DNA of 64,000 nt. Origin: Delphinus delphis (taxonomy: Eukaryota > Chordata > Mammalia > Artiodactyla > Delphinidae). Position 1 is the first letter of the stretch. The number at the start of each line of letters is the position of its first letter. Positions 12,215-25,040 of this stretch are shown in pieces. Location of the stretch: positions 28,040,168-28,104,167 of the forward strand of contig NC_082685.1 in assembly GCF_949987515.2 (NCBI RefSeq), written 5' to 3'. Below the pieces are notes generated by a model. That model was not told the origin of the DNA. It made no database searches and saw nothing but the letters and a program-made list of their open reading frames with translations. The position numbers and the translations under genes are program-made.

Positions 12215-15200
12215 GAAATTTGGGGGAGGGTGTTAGATTTATTGAGATATTTATAGATGATAAAATTTTACCTTTCTGAGAGTGTAGTATGATGAGTTTT
12301 GACAAATGTATATAGTTTTGTAACCAAAACCATAATTAAGATGTAGAACATTTCCAGCACTGCAAAAAGTTTCCTTGTGTCCTTTTGTAGTCAGTTATCT
12401 TCCCCCACAGCCAGTCCCTAGAAACCAATGATCGATCTGGTTTTGGATCTGCTCTCTGCCTTTTCATATAAAATGTCACATAAGTGTAATTATATGTAGA
12501 GTATGCAGGTTTGGTAACTTCTTTCTCTAATAGAATGCTTCTAAATTTCATCCATTTTGTTGCCTGTATCGATGCTTTATTTTATTACTAAGTTGTATTC
12601 CATTCCATTAACATACCACAAATTGGTTATCCATTCAAGCAGTTGATAAACATCTGAGTTGCTTCTGTTTTTTGATTGTTATAAATAAAGCTTCCATAAA
12701 CATCTGTAAACAGGTTTTTGTGGACATAGGTTTTTACTTTTCTTGGTTAAAATACCAAGAGTGGGGTTTATGGGTCACGTAGTAAGTGAATGTGTAGCAT
12801 TACTAGAAACTGCCAAAGACCTGACCATTGAACATTCCCATCACTAATGTGTACGAGGCCTCCAGGTGCCCCACATTCTCAATGGCACTTTTTAATTTTA
12901 GTCATTCTAATGAGTGTGTAGTGGTTTCTCACTATGATTTTAATTTGCAGTTTCCCTGATAACTAATGATGTTTAGTTTCTTTTCACGTGTTTATTGCCA
13001 TCTATATGTCTTCTTTGGTAAAGTGTCTTTTCAAGCTTTTACCTGTTTTTTTTATTAGTTTCCTTGTCTTAGTGAATTTTGAGAGTTTTTTTTTTTTTTA
13101 TTCTGGACACAAAGCCATGATCAGATATATGTCACTTGTCTTTAATTTTCTTAACAATATCTTTCAAAGAACAGATGCTTTGAATTTTGATTTAGTTCAA
13201 CTTATCAATTTGTTCTCTTATGGTCTGTGCTTTCTGTGACTTATCTGAGAAATCTTTGCCTAACTCAAGATGAAAAAGATTTTCTCCTACATCTTCTAGA
13301 AGTTTTTACACATGTAACACTGACATTTAGATACAGACCATTTCAAGTTAATTTTGTATATGGTGCAGAAAAAAGGTCAAGGTTATTTACTTATTTTAGC
13401 ATATAAATGGCCAATTGTTCCAGCACCATTGCTGAAAAGATTATCTTTTATCCATTGACTTACCCTGGCACTTTGGTTGAAAATCAATAACCGTATATAT
13501 GTGGGTCTGTTTCTGAACTCTTGATTCTATTCCCTTGATCTACTATGTCTCTCTTTTAGTCAATACCACACAGACTTGATTACTGTATCTTTATAGTAAG
13601 TCTTCAAACGGGTAATGCGAATCCTCCAACTTTGCTATTCTTATTCAAAATTACCTATTTTGGTGATTTTAGTTCCTTTGCTTTTCTATATAAATTTTAG
13701 AACTCCCCTGTCAATTTCTACCCCAAAAAATCATGCTGGGATTTTGATTGGGATTGCACTGAATGTATAAATCAATTGGAGGTGAATTGACATCTTAGTA
13801 GTTAATTTTCCAACCTATGAGCCCAGTTATATCTATCCACATTTATAAGGCCCTCTTGGTTTCTTTCATCAACATTTTGTTATTGTGAGAATTTACATCT
13901 TTTGCCTCTAAGCATTTCATGTTTCTAATGATATTGTAAATGGTACCGTTTTCGTTATTTCGATTTCCAGTTATTCTTTTCCAGTATCTAAGAAAACAAT
14001 TGATTTTCATATATTGACCATATATCCTGCAACCATATTAAACATACTTATTGCTAGATTCTTTGGGATTGCCTATCTAGACAGTCATGTTGTCTATGAA
14101 TAGAGGTTTATTTTTTCCTTTCAAGTCTCCATGCCTTTTTTACTTTTTCTCATATAATTAATTGGCTAGGACCTCCAGTGTGGTGTTGGAATGAGCAGTG
14201 AGATCAAATATCATTGCCTAGTTCATAATTTTAAGAGAAAGCATTTATTCTTTTATCATTCTTTCTATATATAAATATATTAGCTGTAAAGATTTTTGTA
14301 GATGTCCTTTATCAAGTTGAGGATGTTTCCTTTGTCCCCTAGTTTTTAGAGAATTTTTATCATGAATAGACGTGAAATTTTGTCCAATGCTTTTTCTGCA
14401 TCTGTCAGATGATCATTTGCTTTTTCTTTTTTACTGTTACTTTAGTAAATGACATCACTTAATCTTCAAGTGTTGAACTAACTTTCCATATTTGGGATAG
14501 ACTCCTCTTGGTCATGATGTATTATCCTTTCTGTTTATTATGGAATTTCATTTTCTAATATTTTGTTAAAGCTTTTTGAGTTAATTTTTATGAGGGAAAT
14601 TGGTATATAATTTTTATTTTTTTTATAATGTCTTTGGCTTTGGTACCGGGGTAATTCTGATCTCATTAATGGTTGGAAAGTGTTCTCGCCTTTTCTGTTT
14701 TCTGGAAGAGTTTGTGTAGAATTGGTCATACTTGCCAGTGAAATCATCTAAACTGGATTCTTTTTGTGGGAAAGTTTTTAAACTGTGAATTTAATTTTTT
14801 AATAGATGTAGGGTTAGTTAGGTTATTTATTTCTTCTTGAGTGAGCTTTTGTAGTTTTTGTCTTCCAAGGAATTTGTCCATTCCATCTAAGTTATCAAAA
14901 GTTTGGCATAAAGTTTCCCATAATATTCTTTTATTATACTTTTCATGATAGCTGGCTTTATAGGGGTAAATTAAACAGGGTGTTCCCTATTTACTTCCGA
15001 ATATTGATCATTTATGTCTTCTCTCTTTCTTTCATTATTATTCTGGCTAGAATTTTTAAAAATTTATTTATCTTTTCAAAGAAGCAATATTGATTTCATT
15101 GCTTGTCTCTATTGCATTCTTGTTTCAGTTTTAGTGATTTCTATTCTTCAGTATTTCCTTCCTTCTGTTTACTTTGGATTTGAAATGCTCTTTTTTATCT

Positions 15201-15321
15201 AATTTATTAAGGTGGAAGCTTAGGTTATTGTTTTCAACCCTCCTTCTCTTCTAATATGTGTGTTTAATGCCAAAATATCCCCTCTGAGCACTGCTTTAGC
15301 TTCATTTCATAAATGTTTATA

Positions 15322-15375
<54 letters not shown>

Positions 15376-16765
15376 GGTACGCGGGCCTCTCACTGTTGTG
15401 AGAGGAGGAGCACAGGCTCCGGACGCGCAGGCCCAGCGGCCATGGCTTACAGGCCCAGCCGCTCTGCGGCATGTGGGATCTTCCCGGACCGGGGCACGAA
15501 CCCGTGTCCTCTGCCTCGGCAGGCGGACTCTCAACCACTGCGCCACCAGGGAAGCCCTGTTTATATGTTTTGTTTTCATTTTCATTCAGTTAAAATATTT
15601 TCTAATTTCTCTTGTGATTTCTTCTTTGACATGATTTACTTAGAAGAGTGATGTTTAGTTCTCAAATTTTTTGATTTTTCACATATCCTTCTGTCTTTGA
15701 TATTTAGTTTAATTCTATTGTGATCAAGAATATTTTTATATCATTTGAATCCTTTTAAAATTATTGAACCTTGCTTTATGGTCCAGACTGTGATTTATCT
15801 TGGTGAATGTTCCAAGTTGAAAATAATATTCTGCTATTGTTGTGTGGAGAATTCTCTAAACGTCAATTAAGCTTATTTGGTTGCTAGTGTTTTTCAAGAC
15901 TCTAATACACATATCCTTAAGTGATTTCTTAGATAGGAGTCTGCTTGTTTTAGCACAACTGTGATAGGAGTGTTAATACTTACAACTATAGTTATGGATT
16001 GGTCTATTTCTTCTTTTAGTTCAACTAGTTTCCATTTTTATGTATTTTGAAACTCTGTTGTTAGGTGCATCCACATTTAGGATTGTTATGTCCTTTGATG
16101 AATTGACCCATTTTTCAAGATAAAACTTTGCCTCTGTATCCAGGGAAATAATGATTAGATTAAAATCTACTTTATCTGATATTAATATAGTCACTCTAAC
16201 TTTCTTTGACCAGTATATTCATGCTGTATTCTTTTCAATTCTTTTAATTTTAACCTCTTTGTATTTAAAGTGGATTTCCTATAGACAGCGTCCAGTTGGG
16301 TCTTACATTTTTTAATCCAATCTGACAAATCTCTGGCTTTAATTGGATTGTTTAGACCATTTATATGTAATGTAATTACTGCTATATGGGATTAAATCTA
16401 CCAACTTGCTATTTGTTCTCTATTTGTCCAATCTATTCTTTCTTTGCTTTTTTCCTATTTTCTTACCTTATTTTAGATGCAGTGGGAATTATTTTTTATG
16501 ATTTCATTTTATTTCCCCTATTGGCTTTTAGCTCTATGTTTTTGTTTTACTTCTTGATGGTTTCCCTAGGGTTTAAAACATGTATTTTTAATGTATCTTA
16601 GTCTATCTTCAAATAATAAGATACCACTCTACCTATAACCTTTGAACAGTATACTTTTATTATCTTCCTCCTGTCCTTTGTGCTATTATTTTCATATACT
16701 TTATTTCTACATATGTTATAAACCCCTTGGTACATTGTTATTATTTTACTTTAAGCAATTTTCAT
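12215..16765 (-). repeat. Long old L1 element, - strand, split by a SINE
   Basis: About 4.5 kb of antisense L1. It starts with 3' UTR-like text (12290-12500), includes 'aagagtggggtttatgggtc' (12757 on), 'gggattgcactgaatgtata' (13750 on) and the ORF2-antisense block around 14960-15310, and continues after the SINE at 15323-15557 to about 16765. All frames are broken, so it is a fossil. It is the longest single repeat in the window. Confidence 0.75.
15323..15557 (-). mobile_element. CHR-type cetacean SINE, - strand
   Basis: Reads from a (TA)n/T-run tail (15318-15373) through GCGGTACGCGGGCCTCTCAC, 'ccatggcttacaggcccagc', 'gcatgtgggatcttcccgg' and ends at CCACCAGGGAAGCCC. Flanking target-site duplication TGTTTATAT at 15314-15322 and 15558-15566. 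The mixed TA and T tail is unusually long. Open frames here (15260-15651) are only SINE sequence. Confidence 0.92.
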
Positions 16766-18480
16766 TTTTAGCTGCTTTATTGAGGCATAATTTACATACA
16801 ATAAAAATCACGCATTTTAAATCCAGTTTGAAGAGTTTCAATAAATTTACAGTCGTGTACCTATTACCACAATCCAGCCTTAGAACACTTCCATCACCTC
16901 AAAAATTCCCTGTTAGCCATCAATTCCCACTGCCCATCCCACCCCACCCCCAGCCTCAGGAAACCACTGGTCTGCTTTCTGTATCTATGGTTTTTGTTTT
17001 CCTTATATTTAATGTAAATGGAATCATACAATGTGTAGTCTTGTCTTTGTGTCTTGCTGCCTACACTTAACATGTTTTTGAGTTTTGTATACATCATTGC
17101 ATATATCAGGAGATTGTTTGAATTTATTTTAATTGATGAGTAGGATTCCATTGTATGGATATATTATTTTTAGTTTTTTATCCAATCATCAGTTGATAGA
17201 CATATAGATGGTTTCAATTTTGGGTGGTTATGGATAATGCTGCTATACAGGTTTTTCTGTAGACACATGTTTTCCTTTTTCTTTGGTAGGCATTTAGGAG
17301 TAAAATTACTCGGTCATATGATAAGTATATGTTTAATGTTTAAGAAACTGCCAAACTGTTTTCCAAAGCAGTTGTAGCATTTTTACTCCTACTATCAATG
17401 AATTGGGATCCCAGTTCCTCCATATCCTCATCAATGCTTAGTAATTTCACTCCTTTTGATATTGGCCATTCTAGCGGCTGTATAGTGGTAGCTTGTGATT
17501 TTAATTTGCATTTCTTTATGACTAATGATGTTTAGCATCTTTCGATGTGTCTACTTGTTATTTGTATCTCTTTCTACATTTTGATGAAATGTGTCTTAAG
17601 GTCTTTTGCTTAGTTTTAATTTGGCTGTTTGTCTTTTAATTATAAAGTTGTAAGACTTAAAACAACCCTAGATGCAAGACCTTTTGCTGGATCTTACCTG
17701 CTGTTAATCCCTTCCAGTGCATTTTCATTTTAGATATTGTATTTTACAGCTCTACAAGTTCTATTTGATTCTTTCTATATCTTCTATTTTTCCCTACCTC
17801 CTAAATACACCAAGTATGTTTATAAGGGCTATTTTAACATCATTGTCTGTTAATTATATCACCTCTACCATTTCCGGGTCTGTTTCTATTGATTTTATTT
17901 TTTTCTCTTTTATAAATCATATTTTCAGGCTTCTTTGTGTTCCTGGTGACTTTTTATTTGATGGCGGTCTTTATGAAATTTACATTGTTGGGTGCTCATG
18001 TTGTATATGTTTCTTTAAGAGTATGGAACTTTGTTCTATCTCACAATTAAGTTATATGGCATCAGTTGAATCCTTTTGAGATTTGTTTTTAAGCTTTTCT
18101 TAGGTACACCCACTTTGTAGTGTCTTTGGCTCTACTACAAAGGCAATACTCTTCTGAGGTTTCTTCCCAATGGCCTATGTACTATGAGGGACTTTCACTG
18201 TGGCTGGTGGAAACCCTTAATTTCCAGTCCTGTGTGAACTCTGGAAATTAGGGTCATTCTACTGCTCTCTGGTGGTTCTTTCCCCAGCCTCATGTAGTTT
18301 TCTTTCACAAACACTCAGTCAGAGACTCAGAGGAACCTCTCTGTAGGTTTTAGAATCTGGAACTCTCTTTTGTTCAGCTCCCACTTCTCAGGTATGCAGT
18401 CTCACAACTCTAGACTCATTGGCCTCTCCAATCTCTGTCTCTTCAACTTAGAATGCTGTGCTTCAGCCTGGAAATTATCT
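16766..18480 (-). repeat. Second old L1 fragment(s), - strand
   Basis: A new antisense L1 3' end begins at 'gctgctttattgaggcataa' (16772 on), with 'aatggaatcatacaatgtgt' and 'aagaaactgccaaactgttt'. From about 17690 on, text such as 'gacattgttgggtgctcatg' and 'cggctggtggaaaccctt'-like phrases comes from another part of an old L1, so this block may be two fragments. Confidence 0.65.
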
Positions 18481-19330
18481 TTAGGCTGTCTGGACTTGAA
18501 GGAAAAATAAACAGGATTTGCTGATTGTTTGGATGTTGAATATAAAAGGAAGACAGAAGTGAAGGATGAATTTTGGCTTAAGTAACCAGAAGAATGGGGA
18601 GGTCAGTTTCAGTAGAACGTTGGGAAGAAATTCTGAAAGGGGTGGATTGAAGAAAGAATGGCAAAAGAGGATTCCGACACAATGAAGATAGAAAGCTCTC
18701 TCAAGGAGTTTAGACAATCACATGCCATCTCTCAAGGGACTCACAATCTAGTTGGGGAAGAATGGAGAAGTATAAAGAGATACTTACATTGGTGTAAGGT
18801 GTGCAATAATAGATTTCTACAGCCACAGGTCAAATGAAGAAATCTCTAATATAGTGAGGTGTTTAAAAAGGAAGTATGAAATGTTTCACAGAGGTGGTGA
18901 TACTTGAGCTGCATGGTGAAGGACTAGGAAAATTTCCCCAGAGGGAGGAGGTGGGCAAGGGCATTGCAGAAAGAGGGAAGAGCATGGGATGCTGTGACAG
19001 ATGGCAAACACCTCAACACATTCAGGAAACATTAATTCTCCATGGCTCAGCCTAAGGTGGAAATGGGGATTTGTGAAGAAATGAAGCAAGAGTTTCATGA
19101 AGAAATGAAGCAAAACGTTAGCTGATAAAGACCCTTCTTTACCATGTATACATTTTAGACTTTATTCTGTAAATAAGGGAAATGCTTCTAAGCTCTGGAA
19201 TGTGGCTGGAGGAGTTGAACAGGAAAGCCGATTAAAGGGCCTGGGTAAGAAGCTATCGAGGCTGAACAAAGCCAAGGAGATGGAGCATTGGTGGGTAGGA
19301 TCTCACAAGGTTTTAAGTTGAGAAATCAAG
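18481..19330 (-). repeat. L2-like fragment, - strand (from about 18720)
   Basis: 'gggactcacaatctagttgg', 'gatacttgagctgcatggtg', 'ggcattgcagaaagagggaa' and 'tggctggaggagttgaacag' follow the antisense L2 order. The first 240 bases are unassigned. Confidence 0.5.
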
Positions 19331-19854
19331 AGGTCTTGGTGAGCTGATGGATGGAGTGGGTTAAGAGGTAGAAAAGGGAGGAGTTACAGATGGCATTTAG
19401 CTTTTTGGCCTGGCCATCTGAGGAGATGGTGATGCCATTAGCTAAACTTGGGAAAATAGAAATTTGTACAATAAAATATTTTACATGCCCTCCCCGGGAC
19501 TGAATATTCACTCTGTGAGGTGGTGGTACCAAGGGTAGGTTAGAAGGGCTTTAATCTCCTACTCTGATGGTCCTTATCAAGTCTCCTCCCACCTACCAGC
19601 TGCATCAAAAAACTTGAAAGCTGTAGGAAAATATCATGCTGCCTATACAAGATAGCTTTAATACAATTCCCTTAACTAGTTTGCCTTTTATCAGCCCCCT
19701 ATATACAAATACCTCTGGAACTGCAATAGATTCTATGTCAAGCCAAAAGTTTCGGCTTCTCTTCATATCATTTACAAATGATAGGGGTAATACCACTCAT
19801 TGCTGTGCTTTGCACAGACGGGGGTCAATGCAATGGTGAGGGAGAAATAATTCT
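19331..19854. other. Intergenic DNA, no gene or clear repeat
   Basis: Nothing recognised. Short open frames on both strands (19605-19839) overlap each other and show no family signature. Confidence 0.4.
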
Positions 19855-20310
19855 GACCTTCCCAGAACAGGTCTCCCTCATGCTCTAAGATCTAGCCATA
19901 GTGCCCTTCTTTACGTTCCTTTAACTGGTCAAGCCATATTGTAGGGCCTTTACACGTGCTGTTTTGTCTCTTGGAATATGATCTACCCCACTCCATACTT
20001 TATTATATCATAGCTTGATTCTTCTTTTCTTTTGAGTCTCCTTCCCTAACCACTTTTTGGAAACTTTGTTAGCCTCAATTGGTCTTTATCATATCACCCT
20101 ATTAATTCCCTTCCCAACACCTTGTAATTTGTAATTATCTATTTCCTTGTTTAATGGATTGTTTTGCATCTGTTGCCCATACAAGACTTTATGAGAGTGG
20201 CGATCATGTTTACTTTGTCTTCACTCTAACATGTATAATATTACCTGTACCTAGAAAGAACTCCGTAAAGATATGTTAAGTGAATAAGAAATAAAGAGCA
20301 GATAATGAAG
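19855..20310 (+). repeat. L2 LINE 3' end, + strand
   Basis: 'agggcctttacacgtgctgt', 'tgagtctccttccctaacca', 'gagagtggcgatcatgttta' and 'aaagatatgttaagtgaata' follow the L2 3' UTR in sense order. Confidence 0.75.
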
Positions 20311-20484
20311 GTTACTATTAAAAAGCATTTCATCAATGAACCAATAGGAGAAAGTATTATTTTAGGATGGGAGGAATTCCCTGTTGTCTCTGAAATCATA
20401 ACACACAGGTAGTAGCTTTCCCTAAGAGTGGTCCTGTGTGATTGCACAAACATAATTGCCAAGATTGCACTGATGTATCAGCCT

Positions 20485-20900
20485 GGGTAATTAATGCTAA
20501 TGGATATAATAAACAACCCCAAAATCTCAGGGGGGGCTTAGGTTTTTCTCATGTTACAGACTAGACTGTTTGACCACTGCCTTCTAGGTGATAATTCAGG
20601 CATTCCAGTGTCTTTTTGTAGCTCTACTACTCTCTCAATGACACTTCGGGATCCTTCACTGGATCCCCTCTATCCAGCCAACATTCAAAGAGGGAAGTCT
20701 TGCCTGGTTATGTAAGAGATTTCAAAGACCAAGTCTGGAAGTGGTATGCGTCACTTCTGCACACACTCTGTTGGTCAGAATGAGGCACATGGCCCCCATG
20801 TAACTGCAAAGGAAGCTGGGAAATGAAGTTTTCCTGTGTGCCCAGGAAAAGAAACTGGATCTGTGAGCATGGAGCCAGCCTCTACTACAACAGGGGACTT
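20485..20900 (-). repeat. Ancient LTR-like repeat (MaLR/ERVL type), probably - strand
   Basis: 'aaacaaccccaaaatctcag', 'gggatccttcactggatccc', 'tggaagtggtatgcgtcact' and 'gaagctgggaaatgaagttt' resemble a common mammalian LTR-type repeat also seen in part at 41026-41600 and 63362-63910. Class is an inference. Confidence 0.5.
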
Positions 20901-20934
20901 CAACTGGTTACCATGAGGATTATAGAGTTAATGT

Positions 20935-21480
20935 ATGCAAAATACTCAGAATAGTACCCAGCACATCAGGGACACCCGTAATTCCAGGGAAATTGCGAGA
21001 GGGGTTTCTCTGAGTTTGCACTAATTACTGCTTGCTAAACGAGGCTGATATTCTAAAAGTTTCTGTCAAAACCAACAGCTGGCTGGAGAGTTTTGTGAGC
21101 CCCAGTGCCCGAGAAGGCCAGCCAAAGATGCAGATACCACCACCAAGTCTGTGTGGCACATCCTCGTGCTTTGCTTAATTTGGTTCCCTGGGTGGGAGAA
21201 GTTTTATAAGCAGGTGTTCTGGTTAATTAGGTGATTAATACTCCTCAAATTAGAGAGCCATTTCCCCAGTGACAGTTCTTGTTTTGCTCAAATATGAGAC
21301 AAATCTTCATTGTGTAGTTTGGAGAGGCACGTGATTGCATTCACCTGTCTGCCAGGCTTCTCAGGTCATCACTCTGGCTGACCCCACATCTGGCTACGTC
21401 GCCATCTAGATGGACCAGTTTAGGGAAACAAAAGCGCCCCAGATCATCTGGCCTCCTCTCAGACCAGGGCAAAGTTGATC
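20935..21480. other. Repeat-poor stretch; candidate conserved noncoding DNA
   Basis: I see no repeat family here. It contains homeodomain-type cores (GGTTAATTAGGTGATTAAT at about 21222-21240), a CACGTG E-box near 21330 and a CACCTG near 21342. This lies 6-7 kb upstream of SLIT3 exon 1. Motif presence alone is weak evidence for an enhancer. Confidence 0.3.
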
Positions 21481-22150
21481 TGGTGGTACATTCATGGTTC
21501 CCTTCTGGGGATTTCAAACTGTATCATCTCTCAAGGTCAGAGTCATTGTCTCTACACAGAGCCCTCCAACTTCCATGGCAAGGTGATCAAGCCACCTCCA
21601 AGGGCAAATCAGGCATCAAAGCTCTTTCTCTCAAATTCGCTCTCAGATCAGTAGAAATCTGCCCCCAAACTCTCATATACCACATTCGCAAAGCCCTCTC
21701 CCTAAACCCATACACCATTCATTCTATTCCTGCCTCCTTGCCTTTGCTTCCCTCAATGCAAAGACCCTTTTCCCTCCCATTGATTTCATCAAATCTATGC
21801 ATCCTTCAAAAGCCAAATGGTATTCCTCAGCCCTTCTAATTCAGCTTGAAGTGATTTCTTTCACTGTAGAATTTTCATAGCAATTACTATATGACCCACG
21901 TCAATTAGCATTTAATTATATGCCATGTCTTTTCTCTTCTTTCATGTATCCTAATTTTGTCTTCCTAATTGGATTGTTGGCAGCTGTGGGCTGTGTTTTC
22001 TCCTGGGCATATATGAAAGTCCCAATAAGTGGTTGTTTGATTGCTTCAGTTAAGCTAGATGCCACTCTTACACTTCGGGAAAATGGTTCAAATCTATTCC
22101 ATTGTAGCGGCTGGAGCCACACAGCTGAAAATATGACCACTCACTCATGT
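21481..22150 (+). repeat. Possible diverged L2-type remnant
   Basis: A C/T-rich body followed by 'gtgatttctttcactgtaga' and 'tatatgccatgtcttttctc' vaguely follows the L2 3' UTR order. Low certainty; it may be unique sequence. Confidence 0.3.
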
Positions 22151-22420
22151 TCCTCACATGTTCCAGCTTTATAATCACAGAGGGACTGGATCTCTTTCTC
22201 CAGTTCCAGTTAGAAAAATCCTAGGGAAGACTCTGATTTGCTCATTTAAGTCATGTGCTGAACCCCTAAAAAAATCAGTCTTGAGGGGAATAAGATTATA
22301 TGAGAACAAGAAAGTTCTGAACCACAATCACAATGGTTGGAGTAAAGAGTGACAGTTGTCCACTACAGGTGTACCTGGATTTTGGAAGATTCTGTTTCTT
22401 CATCTTCTCCAAGATAGATT

Positions 22421-22624
22421 TTTTTTTTTTGCGGTATGCGGGCCTCTCACTGCCGTGGCCTCTCCCGTTGCGGAGCACCGGCTCCGGACGTGCAGGCTCA
22501 GCGGCCATGGCTCACGGGCCTAGCTGCTCCGCGGCATGTGGGATCTTCCCGGACCGGGACACGAACCCGTGTCTCCTGCATCGGCAGGCGGACTCTCAAC
22601 CACTGCGCCACCAGGGAAGCCCCC
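22421..22624 (-). mobile_element. CHR-type cetacean SINE, - strand
   Basis: T-run (22417-22430), GCGGTATGCGGGCCTCTCAC, 'ccatggctcacgggcctagc', 'gcatgtgggatcttcccgg' and the CCACCAGGGAAGCCC head. Near-perfect target-site duplication AAGATAGATT (22411-22420) versus AAAATAGATT (22625-22634). Open frames 22296-22647 are SINE-derived. Confidence 0.92.
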
Positions 22625-22634
22625 AAAATAGATT

Positions 22635-23609
22635 ATTTTTAAATTAGATCTTCATTCATCAAATCTTTATCTAGTCAGAGTGGATCCTGCTCCTTGGGGA
22701 GGCTCAATAGATTAACTGTCAGTAAACCTTTATTGTTCTTTCTTTCTCAGAGGAGAGAGAAAGAAGACTTTGCATTGAAAAACATGGTCTGATTGATGGT
22801 ACCTTTCCCTTAAACCTGTTCTCCAGAAAGGACCTAAAATTCACATACATGCATTGTTCTCTCTCCCAGGAGCATTTAATAGGGATCACAGCCTTAATCT
22901 CAAATTGGAGTTTTCATCGTCTCTCCCTCCCCTCCCTTTTCAACTACTCCTCAGAGATCTGCTTTACTGGCTCAGTGAGTAGTGTGTTAGTTTCAGGGTC
23001 CCTGGTTGGAAATGGATGACACAACTCGAAGGAGTAACTGCAGAAAGTTTAATAAGGGGACTATTTAGAAAGATGAGGCAAAGGTTAAGGAATCAACAAG
23101 GGATGGGGACTGCCAGGTTTACCATAACAGGAAGCTGTTCTTACTCCTACCCCCAAAGAGGCAAGGGGATGGGACTAGGAGGTCTAGAGGACATGAATTA
23201 TGACCTTCAGTCAAGGAAGGCAGCCACTGCCAGACTGAAGCCCTTGTGGAGGAAGCCCTGGCCTCCCTCCTCCAGCTCTCAGATATCCTGCTAGTTCCCC
23301 ACATGACCAGACCCAAGGAAGTGCAGGTGATACAGTCCATTAAGGTCAGCCTCCTTGGGAATAGAACCGGGTGACAGTGGGCAGAGAGTGATCTGGGCAA
23401 TCCATTAGAGAATGACCAGCATAAATGCTAAGTTTCAGTAGGGTAGGAGAAAAGATATCATAAAGAGAGAGTGTATATAGTTAGCAAAAAACCCTCCCAG
23501 AAATTCTGAAAGAATGTAACCTCTTTCTCCCCCAAAGATCAAGCAATGTTGATCAAAGTAAGTAAAACTACAACAAAAGACTATCACATATGCTAGCTGA
23601 TTGGGAAGA
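22635..23609. other. Intergenic DNA; 22985-23420 may be an old LTR
   Basis: No gene. The block around 'gcagaaagtttaataagggg' and 'taaggaatcaacaagggatg' resembles an old LTR-type repeat, but I cannot name it. The open frames at 23016-23400 overlap on both strands and show no protein family. Confidence 0.3.
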
Positions 23610-24140
23610 TCATTCATTCATGGATTTGTTCATTTATTCATTCATCAAATGTCAAAGATTTATTTGTACCTCTAGGCATCAAGCATGCAAAAATGGATTA
23701 GATGTCTCTGAATGTTTGAAAAATTTTATAATAAAATGTTGTAACAAATGGATTATATATGGTGACTGCCCTAGAGAATCTAATAGTGTGGCCCAGCAAG
23801 GTTTCCTAGAGAAATTGACAGCTAAACTGACTCTGGGGGAGCCAGATAGGAAAGAATAGGAAAGGATGTTACAGGAGGGATGTTGAGTGGGTGTGGGGAG
23901 AGTGGTGGGAGATGAGGTGGCAATGACAGAAATCTATTTCAAGGTTCAAGATTGCACTGTCAGATCTGCATTTTAGAAAGGTCCCTTGATCGTCAGAGCA
24001 AAAGATGGATTGTTGGAGCAAAACAAAGTTAGAGAATTAATGTGGGGACCAATGTGAACAACGGCCAGGTATGAAAACAGGATCTGAACGGTGGCAGGAG
24101 GACCAAAGATGAAGAGGGGACATATTCAGAAGATAATCAT
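23610..24140 (-). repeat. L2 LINE fragment, - strand
   Basis: Starts with the 'tcattcattcatggatttg' block and continues with 'ggtttcctagagaaattgac' and 'gcactgtcagatctgcattt', the antisense L2 order, with heavy divergence. Confidence 0.55.
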
Positions 24141-24910
24141 GGGGAAGAATTAACAGGACTCAGGAACTGAATGGCTGTGGTATGAGGCAGAGGGAAGATG
24201 CTTCGGTGCTGTGTTGCCTCCCCTTACTTTTCTTAGCTAATAGCTCCCCGATTTTCCTCTGAGAGCACCACTCCTGCCTGCCCTGCTGAGTGTAGTTTGC
24301 AAAGAACCATCACCCATGGGTTCTTGTCTTTTCTGGCCAAGAGGGTGATCACGTGATGTAAGCAGGCCAAGCAGTCTTTTCCTCCTAGGTACCTGGAAGT
24401 CTTAGGCTTGGCACCTGGTTCCTGCCTTGGTTCTTGTCTTTCTTGAAACCTCCCTCTTCATTTTTTCCCTTAAATTTTTATGCCACCCAAAAGCCTGCTT
24501 AAAAAGTCATATATATATTTTTTACTTCAATTAGTTAGTTATTGCTGCAACCAGAAAACCTCAAGCGATTACAGCGGCCATGTGAATGGTGGTGCCTTAC
24601 ACCGAGAGACAAAAAACAGGTAAAGTCTGAGGTGGCTTTTCCTGGGGGAATGGGTGGGTAGTTTGCTTCTGAGACGTCTATGGAAAAGTAAAGGGAACAT
24701 TTTTCTTTAATTTGGAAAAAAATCCAAAAGTCCCAGGAGACTTGTGTAGAACTCTGAAACTCATACCACAGAGTATAAAAGCCATCTCTGGAACTTAGAC
24801 ATAAAAAGTCCTACCCAATAGCCTGACCTCATAAGGACTTAGACTTCTCTAGGGAGAGTAATTCTTCCATGGGGAGGCTGACACATTCTGCAGATTCCTT
24901 GGAATCAGTG
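24141..24910. other. Intergenic DNA, no gene
   Basis: Nothing assigned. A short AT run 'catatatatattttt' lies at about 24508-24522. Confidence 0.4.
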
Positions 24911-24914
24911 AAGG

Positions 24915-25040
24915 GCGGGCAGTGGATGGAGCTCCATTCTAGGCATGGGGAGCCCTGGGTTCTGGCTCTGGCTCTCTCATTGGTCAGCTGGGTGACTTTG
25001 CCCCAGTGCCCTCCCCTCTCCGAGACTTAGTTTCCATGTT
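24915..25040 (+). repeat. MIR SINE, + strand
   Basis: 'gagccctgggttctggctct', 'cagctgggtgactttgcccc' and 'ccgagacttagtttccatgt' are the MIR sense core. Confidence 0.7.

Noticed and set aside
15260..15651. Open frames of 73-124 codons on both strands
   Set aside because: All lie on the CHR SINE and its T-run; the same peptides recur at 22296-22647 and 53810-54288, which shows they are SINE translations.
22296..22647. Open frames of 68-104 codons
   Set aside because: Translation of the SINE at 22421-22624.
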